From contig NZ_JAPEMC010000001.1 in assembly GCF_026343115.1 (NCBI RefSeq), positions 2,666,001 through 2,730,000 on the forward strand: a stretch of 64,000 nt of DNA, written 5' to 3'. Origin of the DNA: Streptomyces sp. NBC_00102. GTDB taxonomy: Bacteria; Actinomycetota; Actinomycetes; Streptomycetales; Streptomycetaceae. Within the stretch, counting starts at the first letter, position 1; each line of letters opens with the position of its first letter. The position numbers and the translations under genes are program-made. Below, in pieces: positions 34,209-42,845 of the stretch. Below the pieces are notes generated by a model. The model ran no database searches. It saw nothing but the letters and a program-made list of their open reading frames with translations, and was not told the origin of the DNA.

Positions 34209-35636
34209 TCAGCCGTCCGTACGCCCGTCGAGCAGCAGGGCCAGGTCGACCGCGGAGGCCACCCGGACCGCCGCGCTCTCCGCGTGGGCCGCGTCCTCGC
34301 GCTCGAAGGCGGGGCGGTCGGCGGTACGCAGGAAGGTCACGACCCCGAGGGTGCGCCCCCGGCTGCGGAGCGTCACGCACAGGGCGTGCGCCGCCTGCCG
34401 GGGCCACTGGCGCTCGGCCGCCCAGGAACCCGCGGTGGCGCCCGCGCTGACCCGGACCGGGGCGATCCGGTCCAGTGCCTGGAGGGCCGGGTGGCCGGCG
34501 GCGTACCGCGCCGGGAGGGAGCCGCCGGCCACCCGCAGGCAGGGGCCGGGGGCGTCCGTGGGGGTGGCCGCGGTGGGGATCAGCCGCTCCCCCGCGACCA
34601 GGTCGAGCAGCGCGTGGTCGGCGAAACCCGCCAGCGAGAAGTCGAGGGTGGTGGTCGCCGCCTCCCACGGGTCCTCGCACTCGGCGGCGGCCCTGGCGGC
34701 GCGGTGCAGCTGGGCGGAGCGGAAGCGCAGTCTGGCCGCGGCCTGCTCGGCGGCGCGCGCCTCGGTCACGTCCTGGAACAGCCAGGCGACCCCGAGCGGC
34801 ACCGCCTCCTCGGTGAGGGGCGAGCAGAGCCGCAGGAAGCCGCTGCGCCAGCAGCGCCGCCGCTCGCCCTCGCGGCCGCGCAGGGTCACCCAGAGTTCGG
34901 CGGGGGCGGGCGGTGCCCCGGCGGCGAGCACGTGGTGGAAGGCGCCTTCGAGGTCCTCGACGCCCTGGAGGACGACCTCTCCGAGGGGGCGGCCGAGCAG
35001 GGAGGTCCGGCCGCCGCCGAGCGCGCGGGCGGCGTGCGCGTTGACGACGGTGGGCCGCAGATCGGCGTCGACCAGGACCACGCCCCAGGGCCCGTCCTGG
35101 AAGAGAGCCTCGCTGAGCGCGATGGAGCGTTCCAGGTCGATCTGGGCGTGCGCCTCGCTGAACGCGCAGTACACCCCGGCCGGACCGCCGTCCTCGCCGC
35201 GCATCCCGGCGGCCTGCATGCGCACGAGGACCCGGCCGCCGTCCTTGCGGACCAGGGCGAACTCGTGGACCTGGCGGCCCTGGGAGTCCTGGATCTCCAT
35301 GAGCCGCCGGCGTACCTCGTCGGCGTCGGGGCCGCGTACCGCCCATCCCGCGAAGCCGTCCCGGCCGACCGCCTCGGCGGCGCTCCAGCCGAGGACGCGT
35401 TCGGCCTGGCGGTTCCAGTGGGTGACGGTGCCCGTGGCGTCGAGGGCGAAGAGGGCGGTGTCCATGCCGTCGAGGAGCGCGGCGAGGAGTTCGGCGCCGG
35501 GCCCGCCGCCCGGACCGGTGCCGGTCGCCGTGGCGCCCGGGTCGCCCGTGGCTTCTGCGGCACCTGTGGCGCCCGTGGCGCCCGTGGCGTCCGACGCGGA
35601 CGCGTCCGCCGTACCGCTGCCCATGGAAGGACTCAT
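34209..35636 (-). CDS. PAS/PAS/GAF-type sensor protein
   Basis: 475 residues from ATG 35636 (GGGGGG at 7 bases). An N-terminal low-complexity part is rich in GAT repeats. PAS domain 1 (about 50-165; LDGMDTALFALDATGTVTHW, AERVLGWSAAEAVGRD) and PAS domain 2 (about 175-300; FQDGPWGVVLVDADLRPTVV, LGRPLGEVVLQGVEDL) are followed by a GAF-like C-terminus (about 320-470). No kinase, phosphatase or cyclase output is seen, so it must signal through another protein. Confidence 0.85.
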   Translation of the reverse strand: MSPSMGSGTADASASDATGATGATGAAEATGDPGATATGTGPGGGPGAELLAALLDGMDTALFALDATGTVTHWNRQAERVLGWSAAEAVGRDGFAGWAVRGPDADEVRRRLMEIQDSQGRQVHEFALVRKDGGRVLVRMQAAGMRGEDGGPAGVYCAFSEAHAQIDLERSIALSEALFQDGPWGVVLVDADLRPTVVNAHAARALGGGRTSLLGRPLGEVVLQGVEDLEGAFHHVLAAGAPPAPAELWVTLRGREGERRRCWRSGFLRLCSPLTEEAVPLGVAWLFQDVTEARAAEQAAARLRFRSAQLHRAARAAAECEDPWEAATTTLDFSLAGFADHALLDLVAGERLIPTAATPTDAPGPCLRVAGGSLPARYAAGHPALQALDRIAPVRVSAGATAGSWAAERQWPRQAAHALCVTLRSRGRTLGVVTFLRTADRPAFEREDAAHAESAAVRVASAVDLALLLDGRTDG

Positions 35637-35776
35637 TCCGTACCCCCCGCAGAACGTGCCGTCCCCACCGCGCGCACCGCAGCCCTGGCGGTGCGCGTTC
35701 CCGCGCGCGTTTCCGCACGTCAAGAACTCATTGAACTCGACTGTGACCGGGCGCACACCCGCTTCCGATAAATCGG

Positions 35777-35805
35777 TTGTGCGGCCGGTACGAGGTTCCT
35801 AGGCT
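35777..35805 (+). promoter_or_regulatory. promoter for small RNA
   Basis: TTGTGC (35777-35782), 17-bp spacer, TAGGCT (35800-35805): a good match to the Streptomyces vegetative consensus (TTGACN, TAGGNT). Start of transcription is expected near 35812. Confidence 0.6.
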
Positions 35806-35838
35806 TGCCGCACACGCTGAAAGGAGGTGATCCGAAAA

Positions 35839-35877
35839 GTGCAGTCTTATCGGATTCGTGAGGTGGCTGCGGGCTGA
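35839..35877 (+). CDS. possible 12-residue peptide in the small RNA
   Basis: GTG start, 12 residues (MQSYRIREVAAG), TGA stop. The GGAGG at 35823-35827 is 11 bases upstream, longer than the ideal spacing, although the anti-16S pairing is much stronger than usual. The stop codon lies inside a hairpin. This could be a leader peptide, or the ribosome site may serve to capture ribosomes. Low certainty. Confidence 0.35.
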   Translation: MQSYRIREVAAG

Positions 35878-35939
35878 CAGCCCGTCGTCGCACATCGTGC
35901 ACCTCGGCAGGCTGTCTGCCGAAACCCAAGCAGTCACCG

Positions 35940-36010
35940 ACCCGCAGGCTCGCCGGTAGATCCGGCCGGCTCCTCCGCACGGAGGGACCCGAGCCTGCGG
36001 GTTCTGCTTT
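35940..36010 (+). terminator. terminator of the small RNA
   Basis: Perfect 13-bp stem ACCCGCAGGCTCG (35940-35952) / CGAGCCTGCGGGT (35990-36002), with smaller stems in the loop, followed by TCTGCTTTTC. Confidence 0.75.
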
Positions 36011-36047
36011 TCCCGTTCTCTCCCGTGATTTTCCCGGATGTTCGCCT

Positions 36048-36773
36048 TCAGGGGCAGAGACGCTCCACGCGCCAGGCGGGGCCGGACTCCGGCGCGGGGA
36101 GCCGTACGTACCGCAGCCGGTCGTGCAGCCGGTTCTCGTGGCCCTGCCAGAACTCCACCGTCTCCGGCGTCACCCGGAAGCCGCCCCAGTGCGGCGGTAC
36201 GGGCACCTTCGTGCCCTCCGGGTAGCGGGCGGCGAGCTCCTCGTAGCGCTCGGTGAGCTCCCGGCGGGAGCCGATGACGGTGGACTGCGCGCTCGCCCAC
36301 GCGCCGAGCTGGGAGCCGTGCGGGCGGGTACGGAAGTACGCCACCGTCTCCTCGCGGCTCACCTGTTCCGCGACGCCGGTGACCTGGACCTGGCGGGCGA
36401 GCGGGTGCCAGGGGAAGAGCAGCGAGACGTGCGGGTTGGCGGCCAGCTCCCGGCCCTTGCGGGACTCGTAGTTGGTGTAGAAGACGAAGCCGCGCTCGTC
36501 GAATCCCTTGAGCAGCACCGTGCGGGAGGTCGGGCGGCCGTCCGGCGAGGCGGTGGAGACCACCATGGCGTTCGGCTCGTGCAGCGCGCCGTGGGCGGCG
36601 ACCTGGCGGAACCAGCGGGCGAACTGCTCCATGGGCGCGGGGGCGAGATCCTGCTCGTCGAAGGCCTCGGAGCGGTACTGCTCGCGCATCGCCGCCGGAT
36701 CGATGGTGCAATCGGAAGCGGGGGACACGGCCGGACGAGGTGCGGACGGAGGTGTCGGGTCAGCTGTGGGCAC
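36048..36773 (-). CDS. pdxH: pyridoxamine 5'-phosphate oxidase
   Basis: 241 residues. PdxH oxidises pyridoxine/pyridoxamine phosphate to pyridoxal phosphate using FMN. Visible features: [31 protein letters not shown] (FMN and phosphate binding), [16 protein letters not shown], and the C-terminal [11 protein letters not shown] with substrate-binding Arg. I chose GTG 36773 (AGGA 7 bases upstream); the frame is open to 36854. It points toward the small-RNA locus and is divergent from citrate synthase. Confidence 0.95.
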   Translation of the reverse strand: MPTADPTPPSAPRPAVSPASDCTIDPAAMREQYRSEAFDEQDLAPAPMEQFARWFRQVAAHGALHEPNAMVVSTASPDGRPTSRTVLLKGFDERGFVFYTNYESRKGRELAANPHVSLLFPWHPLARQVQVTGVAEQVSREETVAYFRTRPHGSQLGAWASAQSTVIGSRRELTERYEELAARYPEGTKVPVPPHWGGFRVTPETVEFWQGHENRLHDRLRYVRLPAPESGPAWRVERLCP

Positions 36774-37002
36774 GGGCCCATCCTGCCGCAGGGAGTTCGC
36801 CCGGCAGCGAGGCGGGCGGGAAGACCTGGTCCGGACGCCTCCGCCCCACGACACGCAAGGGTGTTGTGCCGGACATCACCCTTCCTTGCCCCGGGGGAAG
36901 CCGCCACTATCAGGGGTCAGGTCCCATCGGAGGCCGTCCCGTGCCTGCGCGCCCGGGGGCCTTCGCCGACACAGCTCGCAGCCGCACAGAGGGAGCCGCC
37001 TG

Positions 37003-38112
37003 ATGTCCGCATTCGTACCCGGACTTGAGGGAGTCGTCGCGTTCGAGACGGAGATCGCCGAACCGGACAGGGAAGGCGGGGCGCTCCGTTATCGCGGCAT
37101 CGACATCGAAGACCTCGTCGGCAAGGTGTCCTTCGGCAACGTCTGGGGTCTGCTGGTGGACGGGGCGTTCAACCCCGGTCTGCCGGCCGCCGAGCCGTTC
37201 CCCATCCCTGTCCACTCCGGCGACATCCGGGTCGACGTGCAGTCGGCGCTGGCGATGCTCGCCCCGGTGTGGGGCCTGAAACCGCTGCTCGACATCGACG
37301 AGGCGACGGCCCGCGACGACCTCGCGCGGGCGGCCGTGATGGCCCTGTCCTACGTGGCCCAGTCGGCGCGCGGGCAGGGGCACCCGATGGTGCCGCAGAG
37401 CGAGATCGACAAGGCCGAGTCCGTGGTCGAGCGGTTCATGATCCGCTGGCGCGGCGAGCCGGACCCCAAGCACGTCAAGGCCGTCGACGCGTACTGGACG
37501 TCCGCCGCCGAACACGGCATGAACGCCTCGACGTTCACCGCCCGGGTCATCGCGTCGACCGGCGCGGACGTGGCGGCGGCCCTGTCGGGCGCGGTCGGCG
37601 CGATGTCGGGCCCGCTGCACGGCGGCGCCCCGTCCCGGGTGCTCGGCATGATCGAGGAGATCGAGCGGACCGGGGACGCCACCGCGTACGTGAAGCGGGC
37701 GCTGGACAAGGGCGAGCGGCTGATGGGCTTCGGCCACCGCGTCTACCGCGCCGAGGACCCCCGTGCCCGGGTGCTGCGGCGTACCGCGCGCGAACTCGCC
37801 GCGCCCCGCTTCGAGGTGGCGGAGGCTCTGGAGAAGGCGGCGCTGGAGGAGCTGCACGCGCGGCGCCCGGACCGGGTGCTGGCGACGAACGTGGAGTTCT
37901 GGGCGGCGATCGTGCTGGACTTCGCAGAGGTCCCGGCGCACATGTTCACCTCGATGTTCACCTGCGCCCGCACGGCCGGCTGGTCGGCGCACATCCTGGA
38001 GCAGAAGCGCACGGGCCGGCTGGTGCGGCCCTCGGCCGAGTACGTGGGCCCGGCTGCACGGGACCCGCGCGAGATCGAGGGATTCGACTCGATCAGCCCG
38101 GTCACGGGCTGA
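37003..38112 (+). CDS. citrate synthase 2
   Basis: 369 residues. Citrate synthase condenses acetyl-CoA and oxaloacetate. Catalytic elements: GPLHGGAPSRVL (first active His), MGFGHRVYRAEDPRA (second His, with Arg for substrate) and the Asp-bearing IVLDFAEVPAHMFTSMF. ATG 37003 lies behind AGAGGGAG. The length fits the short type I/methylcitrate synthase-like class; whether it prefers propionyl-CoA cannot be read from motifs. Confidence 0.95.
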   Translation: MSAFVPGLEGVVAFETEIAEPDREGGALRYRGIDIEDLVGKVSFGNVWGLLVDGAFNPGLPAAEPFPIPVHSGDIRVDVQSALAMLAPVWGLKPLLDIDEATARDDLARAAVMALSYVAQSARGQGHPMVPQSEIDKAESVVERFMIRWRGEPDPKHVKAVDAYWTSAAEHGMNASTFTARVIASTGADVAAALSGAVGAMSGPLHGGAPSRVLGMIEEIERTGDATAYVKRALDKGERLMGFGHRVYRAEDPRARVLRRTARELAAPRFEVAEALEKAALEELHARRPDRVLATNVEFWAAIVLDFAEVPAHMFTSMFTCARTAGWSAHILEQKRTGRLVRPSAEYVGPAARDPREIEGFDSISPVTG

Positions 38113-38118
38113 GGTCGG

Positions 38119-38154
38119 GTGCTGGAAGACCGGTCCCCGCCGGTCTTCCAGCAC
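38119..38154. terminator. bidirectional hairpin terminator
   Basis: Perfect 15-bp stem GTGCTGGAAGACCGG / CCGGTCTTCCAGCAC with a 6-base loop between convergent genes. Confidence 0.9.
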
Positions 38155-38170
38155 GTGAGGGCTGTCCCGC

Positions 38171-38914
38171 TCAGGCCCTGGCACCGCTGTCGCGCAGCAG
38201 CGCCGTGTAGGCGCCTTCCGCCGCACGGCCCGCGACGGTGCCGGGCGGTGTGAGGGCGAGGAAAGAGCCGGTGTCACCGTGGTGGATGATCCTGCCGTCG
38301 TAGACCACGGTGACGTGGTCGGCCTCCTCGGCGAGGTCGGCGACGTCGTGCGTGGACAGCAGCACCCGGATGTCGCCGGTGAGTCCCGCGAGCATGTCCC
38401 GGAACACCCTTCGCTGATAGGGGTCGAGGCCGGCCGTGGGCTCGTCGAGCAGCAGCACACGGGCCCCGTGCACCAACGCCCCGGCCACCCCGACACGCCG
38501 CAACTGACCCCCGGAGAGGCGGTCACTGCGCTCGTTCATCCGGTCGGCGAGGTCGACCTGCACGAGGGCCTGCCGGGCCCTTTTCCAGGCATCCGGGCGG
38601 CTCATGCCCTTGAGCCAGCCGATGTACGCAACGTACTCGCGAGCGGATAGGCCGGGCATCGGGGTGATGTCCTGCGGCATCCACGCCACGTCCTGGCGGT
38701 ACTGCCGGGTTCCCGCGGCGATCCCGTCGAGGTGGACGCTGCCGCGCTGCGGACGCGTCACCGAGGCCGCGAGCTTCAACAGGGTCGACTTTCCTGCACC
38801 ATTGGGACCCAGCAGGATGGACAGGCCGTCGGGAAGCGCGTAGTCGAAGTCCTTCAGTACGGGCTGACGGCCACGCCGGTACCGGTAGGTGCAGCGGGTG
38901 AGTTCGAGGGTCAC
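38171..38914 (-). CDS. ABC transporter ATP-binding protein
   Basis: 247 residues. Walker A GPNGAGKST, Q-loop MPQDITPMPG, signature LSGGQLRRV, Walker B LLLDEPTAG, H-loop STHDVADL. GTG 38914 overlaps the previous stop (GTGA). It is the last gene of an operon of four: small peptide, membrane protein, permease, ATPase. The layout suggests export of, or immunity to, the peptide. Confidence 0.93.
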   Translation of the reverse strand: MTLELTRCTYRYRRGRQPVLKDFDYALPDGLSILLGPNGAGKSTLLKLAASVTRPQRGSVHLDGIAAGTRQYRQDVAWMPQDITPMPGLSAREYVAYIGWLKGMSRPDAWKRARQALVQVDLADRMNERSDRLSGGQLRRVGVAGALVHGARVLLLDEPTAGLDPYQRRVFRDMLAGLTGDIRVLLSTHDVADLAEEADHVTVVYDGRIIHHGDTGSFLALTPPGTVAGRAAEGAYTALLRDSGARA

Positions 38915-39489
38915 GGGGCCTTCCTCGGGGCGAAGATCAGAGCGGTCAGGCCGGCGGTGAACACCAGCAGGGAGGCGACTGCCGCCGGGGCGTCGTGGGC
39001 GGTCTCCGGCACCACGGTCCACACCCGCGGCACATTGCCGCGGAAGCCGATGCCGACGACGATGACGAGCCAAGCCACCGGGACCAGGACCGCCGAGGCG
39101 CCGAACACGGCACGCCCCAGCAGCATCAGGCCGGCCAGGAACAGCACGTTGCGGCCCGCCGCGGCGGCCTCCTGCGTCCCGCCCGCCGCAGCGACCAGCA
39201 GGGCACAGCAGAGTGCCGCCGCGGCGACGGCGGCGACGAGCGCGGCGTCGTACCGCCCCACCGGCCTGACCCCCGAGTCCTCCGGGGCGGGCACGCGTGA
39301 CTCCAGGACGTGCATGAGGCAGGCGACGAGCGGTACGGGCACGAAGAGGGTCAGCGCGACCCGGGGCGAGCCGATCAGGGAGGGCAGGACGACCTGGGTG
39401 TTCTGCACCGCGAGCAGGGGGAGGAGGAAGGCGGCCAAGGCGAGCGGAACCATGATTCCGGCCCGGCGCGTTCCGATCCACCACCTCAT
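38911..39489 (-). CDS. membrane protein, probable ABC permease subunit
   Basis: 192 residues with about six hydrophobic segments. No family motif that I can name. It overlaps its neighbours on both sides by 4 bp (ATGA upstream, GTGA downstream), so it is expected to form a complex with the ATPase. Confidence 0.8.
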   Translation of the reverse strand: MRWWIGTRRAGIMVPLALAAFLLPLLAVQNTQVVLPSLIGSPRVALTLFVPVPLVACLMHVLESRVPAPEDSGVRPVGRYDAALVAAVAAAALCCALLVAAAGGTQEAAAAGRNVLFLAGLMLLGRAVFGASAVLVPVAWLVIVVGIGFRGNVPRVWTVVPETAHDAPAAVASLLVFTAGLTALIFAPRKAP

Positions 39490-40763
39490 GTCGTGCTCCC
39501 CGTGCAGGAGTCGAGGTTCTCGCGTATCCACGTCCTCTGCGCGGACGGCGAAGTGGCGAGCACGGTGCGGACCTCTTCGGAGACCTTGCTCTCGATCTGC
39601 AGGCTCTCGGGAGTGACACCGTCGCGCTTGCGGTTCTCCTGGTACATGTCCACCTGGCCGGTGCGGTTGGCCGCCCACAGCCACACGGAATGGGCTTGGA
39701 CGGCGGGCACGGTCGCGCAGCGGAACTTCAGCGCCCGGACCATGACCTGGTAGCCCGCCTCGTGCGGCCGGTCGGCCGTCATGAGGCTCAGCCGCCACAC
39801 CCGGTTCCCGGCACCGGCCGTGGCCGGCCCGTCGAGCACGTCCTCGATCCGCTCGGGGGCGGCGCCCGGCACACCGGCGGCGCGCAGGGTGCTCAGCGTC
39901 TCGGCGGCCTCGCGCTGGGTGCGGGCGAGGTTCCCGGTGGCCACGCGCGGCACGCACACCCGGGGTCGCACGCCCGTGCAGTCCACGGGAGCCTGGCCGG
40001 TCGCCGTGGGCGGGGTGTGCGACCAGTCCCGGGCGAGGTGTTGCGCACCCAGGACACCGGCCGCGGCGACGCACAGCGCCAGGGCTCCGCGGAGCACCCG
40101 GGGGCCGCACGGCAGCCACAGCAGCATCAGGCCCACGGCGACGCCGCCGGCCAGCAGGACGGGGGCCGCGAGGGACACAAAGCGGGGCACCTCACCGAAG
40201 CCGATGTCCGAGAACTGTCCGGAGACATGACGGAGCCAGTAGGGCTGAGTGGCCCGGGTGAAGGCGATCGCGACCCAGTCCACGACCGCGACCACGGGAG
40301 TGGCGATCAGGCGCGGCAGGAAGGACCCGATGGCGAAGCCGACGACGGCGTGGGCGACGACGATCACCATGCCCATGAGAGGCAGCCGCAAGGAGTCGAG
40401 GCTGGGGGCGGTGCCGCTGCGCGCCAGGGACACGGCGGGGGGCAGCAGCAGAACGAGCCAGGAGAGGAGAACAACCGGAAACAACACGTTGACCGCGACC
40501 CGATAACGGCTCCGGGAGGGCAGCGATTCCCAGACGTGTGCCTTGCGCAGCCGTCCGCTTTCCCATACGCCCAGAGCAGCGGAAGCGGCGTAGGCGAGTG
40601 CGTAGAGAACCATGAGCGGAGCCGAGACTATTGCCGGAGCCCAATGGTGATAAGAACTGGGCGGAGCGGTTTCCCCCGTCAGGTAATAAAGGGCGGCCAT
40701 GAGCAGGACGGCAGGGCCGGCCCAGCGCACACTGCTGCTTCTCAATGCAGTGGTGAATTTCAT
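39486..40763 (-). CDS. membrane protein with large extracytoplasmic domain
   Basis: 425 residues. About six membrane helices in the first ~250 residues, then a ~170-residue extracytoplasmic domain with Cys residues (VDCTGVRPRVCVP, LKFRCATVP, LDSCTGSTT) that could form disulfides. First membrane gene after the small peptide. No named family. Its base composition at the start is less GC-rich than the rest of the window. Confidence 0.8.
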   Translation of the reverse strand: MKFTTALRSSSVRWAGPAVLLMAALYYLTGETAPPSSYHHWAPAIVSAPLMVLYALAYAASAALGVWESGRLRKAHVWESLPSRSRYRVAVNVLFPVVLLSWLVLLLPPAVSLARSGTAPSLDSLRLPLMGMVIVVAHAVVGFAIGSFLPRLIATPVVAVVDWVAIAFTRATQPYWLRHVSGQFSDIGFGEVPRFVSLAAPVLLAGGVAVGLMLLWLPCGPRVLRGALALCVAAAGVLGAQHLARDWSHTPPTATGQAPVDCTGVRPRVCVPRVATGNLARTQREAAETLSTLRAAGVPGAAPERIEDVLDGPATAGAGNRVWRLSLMTADRPHEAGYQVMVRALKFRCATVPAVQAHSVWLWAANRTGQVDMYQENRKRDGVTPESLQIESKVSEEVRTVLATSPSAQRTWIRENLDSCTGSTT

Positions 40764-40830
40764 CGTGACTCACAGAGGGTAAGGACACGCCCCGGGTCCG
40801 CTTGACTGCCGACCCGGGGCGGAAATCCGA

Positions 40831-41148
40831 TCAGCCGTCGGCCTTGGCCGTGTCAACGCTGGCGCTGTTCACGGTGAGCCGCGGGCCGAAGGTCGAGCCA
40901 CCGATCTTCATGATCTGGAAGTACACGCCCTTCATACCTGAACCCAGTTCGGCCCACTCGCCGTTGCTCGTGCTGCCGTTGAAGCAGGCCGTGAACGTCT
41001 TGGTGTCGTACGAGCCGTGGGGCTGCATGATGTCGGCGCCACATCTGCACGTCCGCGCTCTTCGTGACGTTGACATCGGTGCCTTTTGCGCATTCGCCAC
41101 CCCCGTGCATGCGGGGACGCCTCCCTCACAATGAACGGACAGTAACAC
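40831..41148 (-). CDS. small Cys-containing protein, apparently frameshifted
   Basis: The C-terminal ~65 residues (from GADIMQPHGSYDTK to VDTAKADG) are open in one frame to GTG 41148. A better N-terminus (MHGGGECAKGTDVNVTKS) starts at ATG 41110, with GGGAGG upstream, in another frame, which runs into the first near 41040. A one-base difference there would join them into a ~90-residue protein with Cys near each end. It precedes an ABC-transporter operon, so it may be an exported peptide or bacteriocin-like precursor. I cannot assign a family. Confidence 0.5.
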   Translation of the reverse strand: MLLSVHCEGGVPACTGVANAQKAPMSTSRRARTCRCGADIMQPHGSYDTKTFTACFNGSTSNGEWAELGSGMKGVYFQIMKIGGSTFGPRLTVNSASVDTAKADG

Positions 41149-41454
41149 CTGATGAAATCTCAGGACAACGATTTTGCGGCGGCAAAACGGAAAGGATTGC
41201 TCCGTTTACGACTACTGACCGGCGGATATCTGCACAGTGCCCGAATGTATGGCATTTGAGAGAACCTCGGATAGCAGCAGATGTCGCACATTCCGGTTGA
41301 CGGATTCTTCACGTACGGCACGTGAGGCGCGGCCCTGCCAGAGCCCGCGATGTCCGGCCGGTCTCAGGCGGGGCACGGTCAGGGGCGACCCCCGGGCGGC
41401 CCGGGCGTCGCGCGCGCGAACGTCCGGAAACCGCCGTCGCGTGCTCGCCGACGC
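41149..41454. other. AT-richer intergenic region upstream of peptide operon
   Basis: About 306 bp, with markedly lower GC at 41140-41290 than the rest of the window. It probably holds the promoter of the peptide/ABC operon and the end of the preceding acyl-CoA operon. No gene seen. Confidence 0.5.
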
Positions 41455-42072
41455 TCAGTCCAGCGCGCTCTCCACCAGCGCCGCCCACTGGGCCACGACC
41501 CTCCGGCGGCGGGCGGTGTCGTCGGTGAGGACGTTGGCGAGGCCGAGGCCGCGGGCCATGTCCAGGAGTCCCTGGACCGTCTCGCGCACCCCGGGCCGGG
41601 TCTCGTCGGCCCCGAGCAGGGCGACGGCGATCCGGTGGGTCTCCCGGCCGACGCGCGCTTCGAGTTCCGTCACCCGCGGGCGCAGTTGCGGCTCGTTGGA
41701 GGCGGCCACCCAGAGCTGGAGCGCGGCGCGGAAGAGCGGCCCGGTGTACAGGTCCACGAGCGCGGCGACGACCTCCGCGCGGCCCTGGACGGGTAGCGCC
41801 CGCAGGGCGGCGGACCGTTCCTCCGCGACGTACTCGACCGCCCCGGTGAACAGGTCCTCGCGGGTGGGGAAGTGGTGCTGCGCCGCCCCTCGGGAGACCC
41901 CGGCGCGTTCGGCCACGACCTGGACCGTGGAGCCCGCCCAGCCGTGGACGGCGAGGCAGGCGACGGCGGCTTCCAGGAGCCGCTGCCGGGTGGCCCGGCT
42001 GCGGTCCTGCTTGGGCGACTTGGCGGCGCCCGCGGCCGTTCCGGCGTGGGGCGTGTCGTTCGGGGGCGTCAC
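41455..42072 (-). CDS. TetR family transcriptional regulator
   Basis: 205 residues. N-terminal TetR HTH (about 25-70; RLLEAAVACLAVHGWAGSTVQVVAERAGVSRGAAQHHFPTRE, in parts). The ligand domain ends the protein. GTG 42072 overlaps the preceding stop (GTGA); ATG 42081 is possible. Last gene of the acyl-CoA operon. It is the likely reader of the 14-bp palindrome at 52233 at the operon's head, derepressed by an acyl-CoA. Confidence 0.9.
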   Translation of the reverse strand: MTPPNDTPHAGTAAGAAKSPKQDRSRATRQRLLEAAVACLAVHGWAGSTVQVVAERAGVSRGAAQHHFPTREDLFTGAVEYVAEERSAALRALPVQGRAEVVAALVDLYTGPLFRAALQLWVAASNEPQLRPRVTELEARVGRETHRIAVALLGADETRPGVRETVQGLLDMARGLGLANVLTDDTARRRRVVAQWAALVESALD

Positions 42073-42845
42073 CACACCCATGCGGGGTCCCGTCGTTCGA
42101 GGAAGGCCGTCATCCCCTCCCGTGCGTCGTCGGAGGCGAAGAGCGCGGTGGACAGGGCGACGAGGTCTTCGGCGTGTTGGTCGAAGCTCTCCAGCACGGT
42201 AGCCGTGACCAGCTGCTTCGACGCCATCAGCCCCTGCGGGGACGCCTTGCGCAGTCCGTCCAGTACGGGTTCGAGCGCCTTGTCCACCTCGTCGGCGCCC
42301 TCTCCGGGGGCGGCGGGCCCGGCCTGGTCTCCCGCGGCGAGGGTGACCAGGGAGATGCGGGCGGCCTCGGCCGCGTCGAACCGCTCCCCGGTGAGGAAGT
42401 AGCGGGCCGCCGCCGAGCGTTCGAGCCGGGGCAGCAGGGTCAGCGAGATCACCGCCGGGGCGAGCCCGAGGCGCGACTCGGTGAGTGCGAAGCTCGCGCC
42501 CGGTCCGGCCACCGCGATGTCGCAGGCCCCGAGCAGTCCGAGCCCCCCGGCCCGGACATGGCCGGTGATCCGGCCCACCACGGGCTTGGGCAGGGCGACG
42601 ATCTTCCGCAGCAGGGCGACGAACTCCCGTGGGTCGGCGGGCGACTTCAGGTCGGCCCCGGCACAGAAGGTGGTGCCGGTGTGGGTGAGGACGACCGCGC
42701 GTACGGCCGGGTCGGCGGCGCAGACGTCGAGCGCCTCGGCCAGCTCGCCGACCAGTTCGGCGGAGAGGGCGTTGCGGCGGGCGGGGGCGTCCAGGGCGAG
42801 GGTGGTGATGCCCCGGTCGTGGACGGGTGCGGCGAGGCTGCTCAT
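42069..42845 (-). CDS. enoyl-CoA hydratase/isomerase family protein
   Basis: 258 residues with the crotonase fold: DAPARRNALSAELVGEL, the oxyanion-hole region FCAGADLKSP, and RAGGLGLLGACDIAVAG. The position of the usual second catalytic Glu, in LTESRLGLAP, is occupied by Glu. It should hydrate an enoyl-CoA made by the acyl-CoA dehydrogenase of the operon. ATGA/GTGA overlaps both sides. Confidence 0.92.
   Translation of the reverse strand: MSSLAAPVHDRGITTLALDAPARRNALSAELVGELAEALDVCAADPAVRAVVLTHTGTTFCAGADLKSPADPREFVALLRKIVALPKPVVGRITGHVRAGGLGLLGACDIAVAGPGASFALTESRLGLAPAVISLTLLPRLERSAAARYFLTGERFDAAEAARISLVTLAAGDQAGPAAPGEGADEVDKALEPVLDGLRKASPQGLMASKQLVTATVLESFDQHAEDLVALSTALFASDDAREGMTAFLERRDPAWVW

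Larger units (their letters stand above)
35812..36010 (+). ncRNA. candidate ~200-nt structured RNA with 16S-tail complementarity
   Basis: Between the expected start and a terminator there is no long gene, yet the region is highly organised. AAAGGAGGTGATCC (35820-35833) is complementary to 14 nt of the 16S rRNA 3' tail. A 12-residue frame follows, then hairpins GGGCT/AGCCC (35871-35883) and CGGCAG/CTGCCG (35905-35921), and a 13-bp terminator stem. The next plus-strand gene is ~1 kb away, so this is not an ordinary leader. Function is unknown. Confidence 0.55.

Noticed and set aside
35820..35833. 16S rRNA 3' end fragment
   Set aside because: Only 14 bases match (as complement on the plus strand); flanks do not match 16S, so it is a ribosome-binding-type site, not an rRNA remnant.
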